A stretch of 64,000 nucleotides of DNA from Bretschneidera sinensis (Eukaryota > Streptophyta > Magnoliopsida > Brassicales > Akaniaceae): NCBI GenBank assembly GCA_023935145.1, contig CM043703.1, forward strand, positions 24,811,727 through 24,875,726, given 5' to 3'. Within the stretch, counting starts at the first letter, position 1. Each line of letters opens with the position of its first letter. Both the position numbers and the translations under genes were made by a program. The notes below the pieces were generated by a model, which searched no databases, was not told the origin of the DNA, and saw only the letters and a program-made list of their open reading frames with translations. Shown here in pieces: positions 1 to 11,374 of the stretch.

Positions 1-1269
1 ACAAGCTGACACTAAATTGCCAGAATTTCTCGTACAGATCAATCAACTTTTCAGATTAAACTGTATTGATGTAGGCAGAAATAGGAGATAAACCATATAC
101 GCTTAGAAAGATCCGGAAGTCTATTTTCTGGAGAATTTTACGGTTCATAAAAAGGATTTTTCTAGAGAAAGTTATGGCAGTTTTAGTGGAAACAGTTCAG
201 GCCAGCACAGCAGGCCCAAACGCACAGCAGGCCCAGACGCACAGCACGGCCCACTCGCCTCTTGACCTGATTAGGGCGAGCAAGTTCCATTTTTACAAGA
301 CCAAAATACCCCTAGCTACTCTTTGTAATCTATAAATACCTCCTTAATGAGTGTGCAGCCGGGCATTCAAAGAATTGAAGAGAGAAAGCAAGGAAGAGAG
401 AAAAAAAGAGAGGATCCAAGAGATCCAAATCCAGCATTCTTCCATTTTCTTTCTAAGTTTCTTGAGGGCTAGAAATCAAGGGGGGGAGAGCATCCATATT
501 GTTCTTCCACCTTGAACTGCATAGCCAAATCAAGGAGAGAGCATCCTTATTGTTCTTCCACCTTGATTTCCATGGCCAAATAGTCTTCACACAAGGGATA
601 AGGATGAATAATCCTTATTTCTTTCTTGATTCAGTTGTACGGATTTAATTTTGAATATTGTTTTATGAATTATTCATTGATTAAGTAAGAAGGATTTGAG
701 TTCATATGATAGATGCACTTTTTATTCTTCTTCTTTTAGATTTTCTTAATCTAGTGATTGCATCCTTCTCATCCATTGAGGTTGTTTGGATGTGATTGAT
801 TCCGGTAGATTTATTTTACTGATTGTCCATTACTGCGATATTCTCATTGTGATATATTGTTGTTTCTTGATAATCTTTAAGATTGGTCATGTGTGCTTGA
901 ACCGAAATCAATGAGTAATTTGTAGCAATTATATTAGAGTTATAAATGTGCTTGATTGAATATATTCCGATTGTATGTTTGGGATGTGAAACTTGCAATC
1001 GAGATAAAATCAATTGAATCAAGAGTGGAAATAGGGAACGAACCTAAGGAGGATTCCTGGAACCTTGTTATTTCTCATTTATATTTCATTTACAATTAAG
1101 CAATTTTTCTTACATTATTTCACCATCAAAACTCTAAAAAATATTTAGTTTAGCTTTTATTGTTCTTTTAAGGTTCACACATTTTCCTTTGTACTTAACT
1201 TGTTTCCCTGTGGAAATCGACACTCCAAAGTTGTACTACAACTACCGTGTTATACTTTGGACGTAATCA
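1..1269 (+). mobile_element. Athila-like LTR, 5' end cut off by the window edge (3' LTR or solo LTR)
   Basis: Bases 1-190 match the U3 block found about 120 bp into the LTRs at 6984, 11390 and 15792, so roughly 120 bp of this LTR lie off the left edge. A TATA box is at 331. The far end (about 1200-1269) has the 'ccctgtgg-atcgac' tail typical of this LTR group and stops at CA (1268-1269). No primer-binding site follows; gag-like sequence of a different (Tat) element starts at once. It is therefore the right-hand LTR of an insertion or a solo LTR placed in the Tat element. The left target duplication is outside the window; the right one would be ATAGC. Outside the shared block its sequence differs from the other Athila-like LTRs here, so it is a separate subfamily. 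Confidence 0.7.
331..338 (+). promoter_or_regulatory. TATA box of the leftmost LTR
   Basis: TATAAATA, followed by a pyrimidine- and GA-rich stretch as expected for the R/U5 part of an LTR. It lies about 140 bp downstream of the conserved U3 block. Confidence 0.5.
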
Positions 1270-1439
1270 ATAGCCCTCGCCTCCATCTCCTCGCCCTGTT
1301 TCTAGGCAAACCAATCATCCTGGCCATGGGCACTCCGCCGACAGTCACTCCACTAGGGAGTCCTCACCACCTCATGCAAACAAATTTAGGGGAGGCTCCT
1401 CTTCCAAAAGCAATTTATACCTAGATAAACGGATCGAGA

Positions 1440-2430
1440 AAATGGAAGAGAGGATCAATGGAGCTTTCAAATGTCGAAGCAATAATGTTTTAGACGAACT
1501 CAACATCCAGGATCCACCGTTCAGTCAAGAAGTTCTCGAACCTCCATTATCGCCAAATTTCAGGACGCCACTTATCAAGCCATATGACGGCTCAACGGAC
1601 CCTCTGGATGACCTATAATTCTATAAGACCACCATGATGTTACACCGACACTCTGATCTTGTTATGTGTCGAGTCTTCCCCTGACGCTTGAAAAGGTCGC
1701 TAGTACATGGTATTCCAGATTAAAGCCGAGAAGCATCGGTACTTTCAAGGAGCTCAGTTATGCCTTTGCCTAACACTTCCTCAGCAGCAAAGGACCAACG
1801 AAGACTCCAAAGAGTTTTTTTAAATATAATTCAGCATTGAAGGGAAAAACTCCAAGCATACATCTCAAGGGTCAATGTTTTCACCTGGGAGATTGCAAAC
1901 CTCGACCTCAACGTACATATACTGGCCTTCAAAAATAGGCTAAGATTTGGGATCTTTAGCTCTAAACTTATTAGATGATCGCCCAAAGATATGAATGAGA
2001 TCCTGGCTTGGGCTGAGAAATACGTGTTCACTGAGGATGGCTAAGCCTTCCAAAGAGAAAAAGAAGGTGGAATAGAGAAAAAGAGAAAACACGTTAGCGA
2101 TATTTGAGGTGTTGTAACTAAAAAACCTCATCACGAAGGCAGATAAAAAACCACCACCAATTTTAAGAGCTTTACTCCACTCAACACCTCTAAGACTAAT
2201 ATCCTAATGTAGGTCTAGGATAAAGAAATCTTTCGATGGCCCCTAAAGCCACTCCATCCTAGTGGAAATCAAAACAAATGGCGTTAATTCCACAGAAATC
2301 ACGGACATGACACCGAGGAATGTCATGCTCTTAAACAGCAGATCTAGTCCCTTATAAACCATGGGTACCTGAAAAGAGTTTACTGAACTATGGCAAAAGG
2401 GAACACCTAAAGACCGATCTAGGAAAAGCC
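1440..2430 (+). pseudogene. Tat-element gag remnant
   Basis: Translation in shifting frames gives the capsid-like segment 'PLIKPYDGSTDPLDDL' (about 1570-1615) and, later, 'ILAWAEKYVFTEDG' (about 2000-2040), both familiar from Tat-type Gag. Stops occur at once after the first motif and several times beyond it. The zinc-knuckle region expected near 2280-2370 is only faintly recognisable. Gag would package the element RNA; this copy cannot make it. The start is not defined, because the region begins directly after the inserted Athila-like LTR. Confidence 0.65.
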
Positions 2431-2639
2431 TCGAAAGTCCCTCCGGTCAAAACCATCGAGAGTGTCCAGAGAAAACATGATCAAGATAACCAAGATTTCA
2501 CAGTCACTAGAATTATCAAAACAATCTGTGGTAAGCCAGTAGTTGGAGGTAACTCTGGACAGACCAAGAAAGCATATATCAGGTCTGTGGCCTCCATGTG
2601 TAGACCTTATAAGTGAGTTAAGACAAACCAGACAATATC

Positions 2640-2800
2640 TATTACCGAAGAGGACTTGGAGGGAGTACAGATCCAGCATGATGATGCTGTGGTGGTCTCC
2701 CTCCTCATTGCCAACCATGATTTCAGACGCATCCTAGTGGATAACGGAAGCTCGATGGACATTTTATTTTATGACACCTTTCAGAAGATGCAACTGAAAG
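2640..2800 (+). pseudogene. Tat-element aspartic protease remnant
   Basis: One frame reads through an 'RRILVDNGSSMDILFYDTF' segment (about 2729-2785). VDNGSS is the active-site loop form used by Tat-lineage proteases in place of DTG/DSG. The frame is closed downstream and sits between gag and RT as expected. Non-functional. Confidence 0.65.
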
Positions 2801-3299
2801 ATAACTAGTTAAAACCGATCTCTACTCCATTATATAGCTTCTCATGAGCCTCAATATTCCCCAAGGGAAGCATAGTTCTCCTCGTCACTGCAGGGATGGC
2901 TTCATGAAGCACCACTGTGCAAACTACTTTCTTGGTAGTCAAGTGACCATTATCATATAATGTGATCCTCGACAGACCTACATTCAATGAGATGAAAGCG
3001 GTTGTGTCCACTAACCATCTGAAGATGAAGTTCCTCACGGACAATGGAGTGTGTGAAGTCAAAGGGAGCCAACAAGTCTCCAAGTCTTGCTACTTGAACT
3101 TTGTGAGAGGAGGAAAGAAGATCGAAACCCTGCCCCTTGAAATAGAAGACTTTAGGGATGAGATAAGAACCCACGAGGTCAAACCATAGAGGAATTAATC
3201 ATCGTTCCACTCGACGAAGAAGATTCCAAAACGATCTAGATCGGTTTTAATCTCCCTAAGGATCTCAAGGAATCACTTGTCTCTCTTATCTAGAAAAAT

Positions 3300-3979
3300 C
3301 AAGACCTGTTTACATGGTCAGCCTTTGATAGGTATAGGATTGGCACTGAAGCCATCGTGCACCAACTAAACATGGATCCCAACCACAAGCCGATTATTTA
3401 GAAGAAGATGTCATTTTCCCTTGAACGATAAATGTGGTGATGATTACAAAACCCGATGGTAAATGGCGAATTTGCATTGATTTTACGAACCTAAACCAAG
3501 CTTGTCCAAACGATAGTTTTCCCCTACCGCAGATAAATGGGCTCATGCATAGTTTTATGGACTCCTACACCAGTTATAATAAGATTTTTATGCATGAGCC
3601 CAACCAAGAAAAAACAAATTTCATTACTGATCGAGAGTTGTATTGCTACAAGGTTATGCCTTTCAGGCTCAAAAATGCCAAGGCCACTTATCAGAGGTTG
3701 GTGAACAAGATCTTCTACGAGAAAATCAGAAAAAACATGAAAGTTTATGTAGATTATATGTTGGTGAAAAGCATCAAGGCCAGAGACCATAACTCCGATC
3801 TGGAAAAAGATTTCGGAATACTCCGATACCACCAGATGAAGTTGAACCCTATGAAATGCGCTTTCGGAGTCACCAGAGAAAAATTCCTCGGCTTTATAGT
3901 CACCGAGCAAGAAATAGAAGCTAACCCCGAGAAGCTCAATGACATCTTAAATATGACTCCTCCTCGAATGGTAAAATAA
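3300..3979 (+). pseudogene. Tat-element reverse transcriptase remnant
   Basis: An open stretch of 181 codons (3434-3979) contains the RT fingers and palm: 'KWRICIDFTNLNQACPNDSF', 'FITDRELYCYKVMPF' and 'VYVDYMLVKSIKARDH'. The catalytic pair that should read VDD is VDY here (about 3750), so even this open part would be inactive. The stretch upstream of 3434 carries stops. The element family would use it to copy RNA into DNA. A stop follows 'RMVK' and sequence continues into the connection and RNase H region. Confidence 0.8.
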
Positions 3980-4870
3980 GTACATAGGTTAACTAGACGG
4001 GTAGCGACACTCAGTCGTTTTATGTCAAAATTTGTAGAGAGATGTCTCCCTTTCTTCAGAGCCATCAGGAACGCCAAAAGTTTTACGTGGACCGAAGACT
4101 ACCATAAATCTTTTAAAGAATTGAAAGAATACCTAAGCTCTACTCCACTTCTGACCAAGCCCATCACGGGAGAAGAACTCTTTCTTTATCCGTCGACAGG
4201 ACAGGATGTAGTAGCCTCTGTCTTAATCCGAGAAGATATGGGTATTCAGAAACCCGTATACTATGTTAGTAAGATTCTCCATGACGCTGAAATGTGATAC
4301 TTCCCTATCGAAAAGGTTGCATATGCTCTTTTGATTTCAGCTCAGAAACTCTGACTGTATTTCCAAACACACACCATTGTCCTCTTGACAGATCAATCTC
4401 TAAGATAGGTACTTCATAAGCTGGATATATCAGGAAAAATGGTCAAATGGTCTATAAAGCTTGGAGAATTTGACATCTGGTATAGACCTTGAAAAGCTAT
4501 CAAGGCTCAAGCCCTGGTAGATTTTATCATGGAGACAGCATTCCTCAAGGATCCAGCCGAAGTACCAGAACCGGTGATGGCCGAACAAACTCTAAAATAG
4601 ACTCTCCATGTAGTTGGTTCCTCCAACAATGTTGGAAGTAGGGTTGAACTCATCCTTAGTAGCCCTGATGGGTTCACCATTGAATATTCCTTAAGGTTTG
4701 AGTTCAAAGCCTCTAACAACGAGGCTGAATACAAGGTGCTACTTGCCGAAATGAAACTGGAAAAAAGCATTGGCTGCTAAAGTCATGGATACCTACAACG
4801 ATTCGTAGTTAGTAATAAACTAGATAAATGGAGAATTTGAAGCTAGAGATGAGAGAATCGCTCAGTATCT
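3980..4870 (+). pseudogene. Tat-element RT connection and RNase H remnant
   Basis: The open stretch 4022-4297 contains 'KSFTWTEDYHKSFKELKEYL' and 'PVYYVSKILHDAE', the usual link from RT to RNase H. Between 4440 and 4765 further pieces ('KWSIKLGEFDIWYRP', 'ALVDFIMETA', 'FEFKASNNEAEYKVLLAEM') match the RNase H and the second, archaeal-type RNase H fold seen in Tat elements. They are separated by stops and frameshifts. Confidence 0.65.
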
Positions 4871-5199
4871 CAAGAAGGTAAGATAACTTATTGTAGTGTT
4901 CATAATATTTTGGATAACACAGGTTCTTTAGGTAAAAAATTCAAAAACTAATGCTTTGACTTGACTTGCCTCATCTCGGCATACCGACCTTACCCAAGAT
5001 GTCTACCTTGAGACTCTCTCCAGCACAAGCTTCGATGAAGTATATATCCTGCAGGTAACCGAGGGAGAAACATAGGTTGATCCAATCCTCCGATATTTAC
5101 GAGATGGCCAACTCCTCGAGTAAAGCAATGAAGCTAAAAAAACTAATCTCTTGTGTATCACGGTACGCCAGTGTGGACGGGTAACTGTACAAAAAAGGT

Positions 5200-6190
5200 C
5201 TCACTACACCTTATTTGAAATGCCTCGAACCTACTGAAGTTGACTATGCTTTTCGAGAAGTTAACGAAGGTATATGTGGAAACCATCTGTGCCTCAAAAG
5301 CCAGCAAACCCCCTGACTTTGATTAGTACCCTACTTCACTTTAGCATGTGGAGAATGGACATCCTTGGCCCTTTCAAAAGAGCCTCGGGATAAAGAACAC
5401 ACCGTATTGTAGCAATTGACTATTTCACCAAGTGGGTGGAAGCTCAACCGCTCACCAGTATAACCGATCACCAGAGGCTTTGTTTGGAAATCGATAGTAC
5501 GCTAATTTGGTATACCCCAGGTGTTGATCACTGGCAATGAAAAACAGTTTGATAGCACTCAGTTCAAAGCTTTCTGTGAAGAACTTCATATCGAATATCA
5601 ATTCTCTTCGGTGGGATATCCTCAAGCTAAAAGACAGGTTGATGTAACTAACAGAACACTCCTACAGGGCATCAAGGAAAGATTAGAAGAGGCCAATAAA
5701 TAATGGATCCTCCACCTTCTAAATGTGCTTTGGGCTTATCAAACCATCGCTCGGACCCCCACCGAAGAGACTTTATTCTTTACAGTGTACGGTTCTGAAG
5801 CGGTCATCCCTCTAAAAATTGGAGCACCCTTATTGCGAGTGCAAAACTTCGAAGATGCCAGAAATGAAGAAGCCTTGCGGATGCATGCTGATCTTATCGA
5901 TGAAGCTCGAGATAAAGCTTAGATTCGGCTCACCACTTATTAGTAAAGAGTTTCTAAATACTACAACTCTCGAGTCAGAGAGAGGAGTTTTAGGTTGCAT
6001 GATTTGGTGCTACAGAAAAAATGAAATATCCCATCCTCGAAAAAACAAGAAAATTCCTCCTTAATTGGGAAGGTCTATACCGCATCCATAGAGTTTACCG
6101 ATCCGACATGTTTGAGCTTAAAGATTTGAACGGTAAGCTTATACCTCAAACTTGGAACCTAGAGAATCTCTGCAAGTTATATCAATAGTG
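5200..6190 (+). pseudogene. Tat-element integrase remnant
   Basis: Pieces of the catalytic core and C-terminal part are readable: 'DYFTKWVEAQPL' (about 5415), 'QFDSTQFKAFCEELHIEYQFSSVGYPQ' (open frame 5521-5703) and 'LLNVLWAYQTIARTPTEETLFFTVYGSEAVIPL' (5725-5922). This order is that of Ty3/gypsy integrase. The frame is broken at least at 5701 and 5922. Beyond about 6190 no coding remains. Confidence 0.7.
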
Positions 6191-6558
6191 TATATTCAAA
6201 GTTCCCTTTTAGTTTTCACCTTACTTGTTTTGCCAATACTACTTGTGCAACCTCCAAGTTATCCATAAAAGAACATTTTGTTTTCGCCACATTGTTCTCA
6301 ATGTACACAGGCCCCCCTTAAGCCGAGACTAAAGTCCAAGACCTTTACCCCTCGGACTGCCTTATCAGTACATTAAAATTGCAAGGAGAAGCAAACAAGA
6401 AATATGGTATGTTTCATTAATAGAAAATATGAGTACAAGTCAGAAAAAGGCACCATTAGCCTTAAAATACAAAAAACAAAAAGGGGCATACGCCCTCAAA
6501 GACTGGTCTCCCCATTAGCCGTGACCTCCTCAGTAGCACCAATCAATTGAGTTTGTAC
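6191..6558. other. Spacer between Tat pol and the antisense ORF
   Basis: No gene is seen. The stretch includes the end of the integrase frame and untranslated sequence of the Tat element leading to the 3' end of its antisense ORF. Confidence 0.5.
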
Positions 6559-6823
6559 CTATTCATCCTCTCCTGCCTGGGTTCCCACCGTGCCAATACC
6601 TTCCTCTCCAGAAGATGAGAGATAGAGGGTGGAGAAGTCAATCGAAGGGAAGAGTAACTCGGCATTCCTCTTAGCCTCCATGAATCCCTCAAGGTATTGA
6701 AGACTTCTTTCCTCTTCCATAGCCTTTTTTGAGGAGGTAAATCTCTTGAAATTAACCTCAACCTCTTCCACGGCCTTCCTCACAGTAGTCTTTGTTTCCT
6801 CCCTTATACGTTCATCAACTATC
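6559..6823 (-). pseudogene. C-terminal part of the Tat antisense extra ORF, split by the Tekay insertion
   Basis: An open minus-strand frame ends at the TAG on the 6559 side and reads a charged, coiled-coil-like stretch ('TVRKAVEEVEVNFKRF', 'SSKKAMEEERSLQYLEGF') and an acidic tail ('SSSGEEGIG'). At 6819-6823 it meets the CTATC target duplication of the Tekay element. The same frame resumes at 44664 on the other side. The two halves therefore belong to one antisense gene of the Tat element. Its function is unknown; such ORFs are a known trait of the Tat lineage. Confidence 0.7.
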
Positions 6824-6932
6824 TGTAATGACCCATCTCGGGTTGGCCACCCCCAAGATGGTGTCGTCACATTTTGAAATCCCAGTACGACACATATATG
6901 CAACAATATAAAAAAAATGTACATCAACTGAA

Positions 6933-6983
<51 letters not shown>
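6824..6983 (-). repeat. Tekay left LTR, outer part
   Basis: Matches the right LTR at 42579 onward (both open with the 'gttggccacccccaaga' segment) up to a GT/TA microsatellite. The remaining part of this LTR resumes at 17081. Confidence 0.9.
6934..6983. repeat. (GT)n(TA)n microsatellite
   Basis: About 11 GT and 13 TA dinucleotides inside the Tekay LTR. The Athila-like tandem element inserted in the TA part, so its TATAT target duplication (6979-6983 and 17076-17080) is also low-complexity. Confidence 0.9.
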
Positions 6984-6985
<2 letters not shown>

Positions 6986-8268
6986 ATGAGTGCCAAATAT
7001 TGCATATTTTGGCCCTCTAATTTACATTTGTTAGCTTAGGAATTTGTTACTTTGAGTTGTTTTCATTGTTTTTCAGGTTTACAAGTACTGGGAAAGGAGT
7101 TTCACTAAAATTGCCAGAATTGCCCGTACAGATCAATCATCTTTGAAAATTAAACTGTATTGATTCAAGAAGAACTAGGATATGAGCCATATATGCTTAG
7201 AAAGATCCAGAAGTCTATTTTCTGGAGAATTTTACGGCTCGTAAAAATGATTTTTCTACAGAAAGTTATGGCTGTTTTAGTAGACAAAGGTCAGGCTGTG
7301 CGGGCTGTGCGGGATTTCAGCGTGAACAGAAGTTTTGAAGGGCATGTGAAGACTTAAATCCAACATCCCACATTGGTTGGAAACACATTTCTATATCCCA
7401 CATCCCACATCGGATTGGAAACACATTCCACTTGTGGTATTTGCCTATATAAGACCCACTCCACTTCATCATTCAGGGTACAATTCCTGAGCCACTTTGG
7501 TGTTTATCGGTGGACGTCCGCTAGCATTCTGGTGGATCTCGAAGGCATTGCTACCACGAGGGGAAGCACCGCCCGTCAGCGAGTGGAATTTCTCCCATGT
7601 AAAGTTGTTTATTTATTTCTTTATATTCAGTTGTTTTAGTTTAAATGTTTAGCACTTTTTATTATAGTTTTATAATTATGAGTGGCTAGACTCTTCAGCT
7701 AAGGTTGAAGATGAAGCCCCACCGTTGTTTGGCGTAGTAGTTCAGATTTGCTTGTACAAATCTGACAATTTTTAGCATAAATGTTCTGTCAATTATTTGA
7801 GTTAATCTTATAATTGATTGAGTTTAAATTGTCTGTTGGATTTTCTTTGTGTTTCATCTGATGGATACATTGAATGCTTTTCGATTAAATTGGATTCCCT
7901 TTGTGATTTGTTAAGAGCGGATACATCGGGTGCTTTTGGTTTAGTTGGGATATTCTTTGTTTTTTGTCTTATAGTTGGATTCATTGAATGTTTTGATAGG
8001 CTATATTTTTAGAACATGTATGCTTAACTTCGGTGGGGTAGATTCGGAAACCTTAGTGCTTTTTATTATTAGTTTTTAAATCAATTTAATTTAGTTTTAA
8101 TTTATTTTGCAATATCATTCTGAAATTTGGAACTAGGTTAAAATAGAGTTAGTTTAGATTAAAAATTATATTTTCACAATGCAATTCCCTGTGGATTCGA
8201 CCTCGCACTTGCACAACGCTATACTGCAAACGACTCGTGCGCTTGCGAGTAAATTAAAACTCACAACA
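6984..8268 (+). repeat. LTR 1 of the tandem Athila-like element
   Basis: 1285 bp. TATA box TATATAAG at 7446-7453, 462 bp from the LTR start in both LTR1 and LTR2. The U3 holds the 175-bp block shared with the other Athila-like LTRs in this window (about 7105-7285). Confidence 0.93.
7446..7453 (+). promoter_or_regulatory. TATA box in LTR 1
   Basis: TATATAAG, repeated at the same offset in LTR 2 (11852) and LTR 3 (16254). Confidence 0.65.
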
Positions 8269-8269
8269 A

Positions 8270-8290
8270 GTTTTTGGCGCCGTTGCCGGG
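8270..8290 (+). other. Primer-binding site, first unit
   Basis: The stretch TTTTTGGCGCCGTTGCCGGG begins two bases after the LTR end. This is the tRNA-Asp-type site typical of Athila elements. Confidence 0.85.
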
Positions 8291-8393
8291 GAATTGTTTT
8301 GTTTGTGAAAATTTTTGGTCTGAATTGATTTTATTTTTCTACTAGTTAGTTATAAAAATAAAAAATAATAATAATAATTTAATTTAAAAAAAA

Positions 8394-10007
8394 ATGTGGA
8401 TGAATCCAGTGCCGGTTTCACAGTCTTTAGAGGACGCCCTCAAGGATTTCATTAAAATGACCGGCCCGTCCCTCAATGCTGCCAACACATTCAATGTTGA
8501 TAGCTGTTCCATCTGTGCTAGTCCTATGCATCTAGCACAGAATTGTCCATCAATGCCGGCTTGTGCCGAGTATCCTATGGAACAAATGAATGCTTTCAAT
8601 GACTGTTGTTGGCAATCAAATGGATCTTGCTCCGAAACATACAATCCAGGGTGGTGGGACCACTCTAATTTTTCATGGGAGCAGAACCAACCAATGAATC
8701 AGGGAGGAGCCCCTTACCATGCTCACAATCAATACACTCCCGAATTTCCTCCACCAATTCCAAATTACAGTCACTCAGCTTATCCAGCACCATCACCCGC
8801 TTACCAAGCTCCCATTCAAGCGCCAGCGTCGGTTTCGCAGTCATTGGAGGACGCTCTCAATGATTTCATGAAAACGACTAGCCAATCTATGAGTGAAGTG
8901 ATGAGTGCAACAATAGAAAACACCCAAGTGATTGCCACACTAGAGAGTCAAATTGATCAAATCGCAAGTTACGTGGGTGAAGGTGAGGAAGAAACGTTCC
9001 CTAGTCAAACTGAGCCTAACCTAAAGGAACAGTTTGCTGTGGGAAATTCTTCAACTCCAATGCATTGGCAGGAACAAGTGCAATCAACTGTCCCATACTT
9101 GTCTGAGAGACAAGTGGACAATCAAGTGGAAGAGAACCCTGCTATGCACCAAGGGCAAGAGAGTGGCAACAATGAGAAGAGAGATGCTGAGCCATCTACA
9201 GCCACTCGTATTATTAAGGATCTCTCTAGGTCGTTTTTACCTAAAGCACCTTACCCTGAGAGACTACAAGTGCCCAAGAAAGAAGGGAAGTCTGAGGACA
9301 TTATAAAGGCATGCTTTGCTCAGTTTGAAGAGGATTTGGATTTAGATAAGTTACTTGAGCAAGCAAATACTATCGTGGAGTCTACTCCTCGGGAGAGTAG
9401 TAGGACAGAGGAGACTATGGATGAATCCCGTATTGAGGATCCCTTGGAGGCATGCTTTGCTCACTTTGGAGAGGACTTGGGCTTAGATAAGTTACTCGAT
9501 GAAGTAAATGTCATTTTGGAGTCTGATCCTCGAGAAAGCAATGAGAAGGAGGAGACTGCCGCACCTGAAACCCCCAAGAAGGAACTTCAGCCTTTACCAG
9601 ATAATATTAAGTATAAGTTCCTAGGTTCAGCCTATAGTTTTCCTGTGATTATACCTTCCGATTTGGGTGATGCTCTAGAGGAGAAATTATTTGACGTCTT
9701 AAGAGAGCATAAGGAAGCTATAGGCTGGACTATTGAGGATGTCAAGGGGATCAGCCCCTCGGTGGTGACATACACGATACAGTTGGAGGAGAATACCAAG
9801 CCATCGAGGGAGCCACAAAGAAGGCTCAACCCTGCTTTGCAAGAGGTTGTGAGGGCGGAAGATATTAAGCTGTTAGAGGCAGGGATCATTTATCCCATCA
9901 CTGATAGCAAGTGGGTGAGCCAGATTCCAGTCGTACCCAAACGTGCTGAATTTACGGTAGTAAATAAAGACAACGAGTTGGTTCCAACTCGAGTACAGTC
10001 AAGATAG
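8394..10007 (+). pseudogene. Fused Gag-tail/RT-start ORF of the non-autonomous element, first copy (truncated)
   Basis: 537 codons, starting 126 bp after LTR 1. Residues about 1-60 hold a knuckle-like CxxC...H...C pattern. Residues about 145-210 resemble the C-terminal part of Athila Gag ('SVSQSLEDALNDFMKTTSQS' and the region after it). A 45-residue acidic repeat occurs twice (about 300-390), and residues about 400-537 match the start of Athila RT ('REHKEAIGWTIEDVKGISPS', 'EAGIIYPITDSKWVS'). It stops at TAG 10005-10007 where the second copy has TGG, and just downstream an extra A shifts the frame, so this copy is the mutated one. It has no catalytic residues. Confidence 0.8.
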
Positions 10008-10359
10008 AGAAAGTGTCTAGACTACCGTAAAATTGAATGCTGCCACCAGGCCTGATCATTTTCCATTCCCATTTATTGATCAGATGGTGGAGCACTTAGT
10101 TGGGCATGTTTACTAATGTTGGGTCTGGCTGAAGACGTTAAACTTAGCGCTCATGGGAGGCACCCCACAGCTTATCTTTTCTTTTGTTTATTTATTAATT
10201 TGCATTTTTATGATTAATATTTGTTTCCAGTATTTTTTGTTTTCCAGTTTTTATTTTTCAGGGACAAAGCGTACTTCAGTTCAAGTTTGGGGGTATGCTA
10301 TGAGCCATACCAGTCCAGATAGTTCTTCATATCTCAGGTCAGCTCTTTCCATATTAGTC

Positions 10360-10379
10360 ACACATTGGGGTCAATGTGT
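10360..10379 (+). other. Conserved small hairpin in the 3' region
   Basis: ACACATTG-GGGT-CAATGTGT, a perfect 8-bp stem with a 4-base loop, just before a polypurine-tract copy. The second unit has it at 14767-14786, and a related hairpin occurs in the minus-strand Athila at 23750-23769. Confidence 0.6.
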
Positions 10380-11374
10380 AATTTAAGTTTGGGGGTATGG
10401 GAGACACATCACACACTTTGTCCTAATTTGTTGTCTTTTCGTCGTAGAGATAAATGCATGCTCATGTTATCGTGAAATTTTAGTTGATCTAAACATTTTC
10501 TGTGATGTGATGTCATTAGTGAGCTTAACATTTTGAACACATGATCTGGTGATAAATTTTTAAAATTTAGTTACTTACTTTAGGCATTTTGAGAATTCAC
10601 ATGTTTGATCTAATCTAACACGAGCACATTAGCACAAATTATGTGAGGTATGACATGTGATTTTAATGTGTATTTTTCCTTATCTTAACTGAAACTGGAT
10701 GACTTGTTGGATGAACTCTTGGGCATAGGAAAATATAAAAAAAAATAATTATCAATAAACTTTTCGCTGAGTAACTGGACCTCTTGCCTCAGTAAGCAGT
10801 GAGTGTTCACGTCAAAAGGTGGAATTTTGCTTGGTAATATTAAGGTCGGTTTAATTTCGTAGCCTTTTTGACTCGAGTTAGTAAGTCCTTAGGGGTGTCT
10901 TTACACCTAATGCCCTAAAACCACCTGGTTTGGGAGTCATTGACTTAACACTCGCTACATGGGTCAATTAGAAAGCTTAAGGGAACTAAACATAGCCGTG
11001 CCTTATTAAAAAAAAATAATAATAATAATAATACTATGCCTTTGTCGTTCATTTTTTTATGGGAAATTCGGTGTATCTTGAGACATGGAGACCTTACACA
11101 TTAGAGTTACTTGGAAGCTTCATTTTTATATGCTAATTCACCTTACACTGATTCAAGCTTATGATGCCTTATCCTGCCTTTTGTAAGTAATTAGATTTTA
11201 ACATTTCTATTCATTGTGAAGATGGGTTTACCTTTTTAAGCTTGCTTATGAATGAATATCATGGTGATGTGTGCTCCTTAAATTTTTGGATACCATGAGT
11301 GATGACTTTATCTTTATGTTCTTTGTTTTTCATTGAGTCTTTTATTTTGTTTTGCTAAGGGACTAGCAAATTGT

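Noticed and set aside
6559..7005. The N-terminal part of the 148-codon minus-strand ORF, with alternating Ile-Tyr and His-Thr
   Set aside because: That part is the GT/TA microsatellite and Tekay LTR read in the minus frame; only 6559-6823 is real Tat antisense ORF.
7373..7639. 88-codon ORF conserved three times (7373, 11779, 16181) and 64-codon ORF (7818, 12224, 16625)
   Set aside because: They lie in the three LTR copies, so repetition is due to LTR identity. The third copy is frameshifted at its end. No known domain.
8394..10007. A host gene captured by the Athila-like element
   Set aside because: All recognisable parts are Gag tail or RT start of Athila itself; no host domain is visible.
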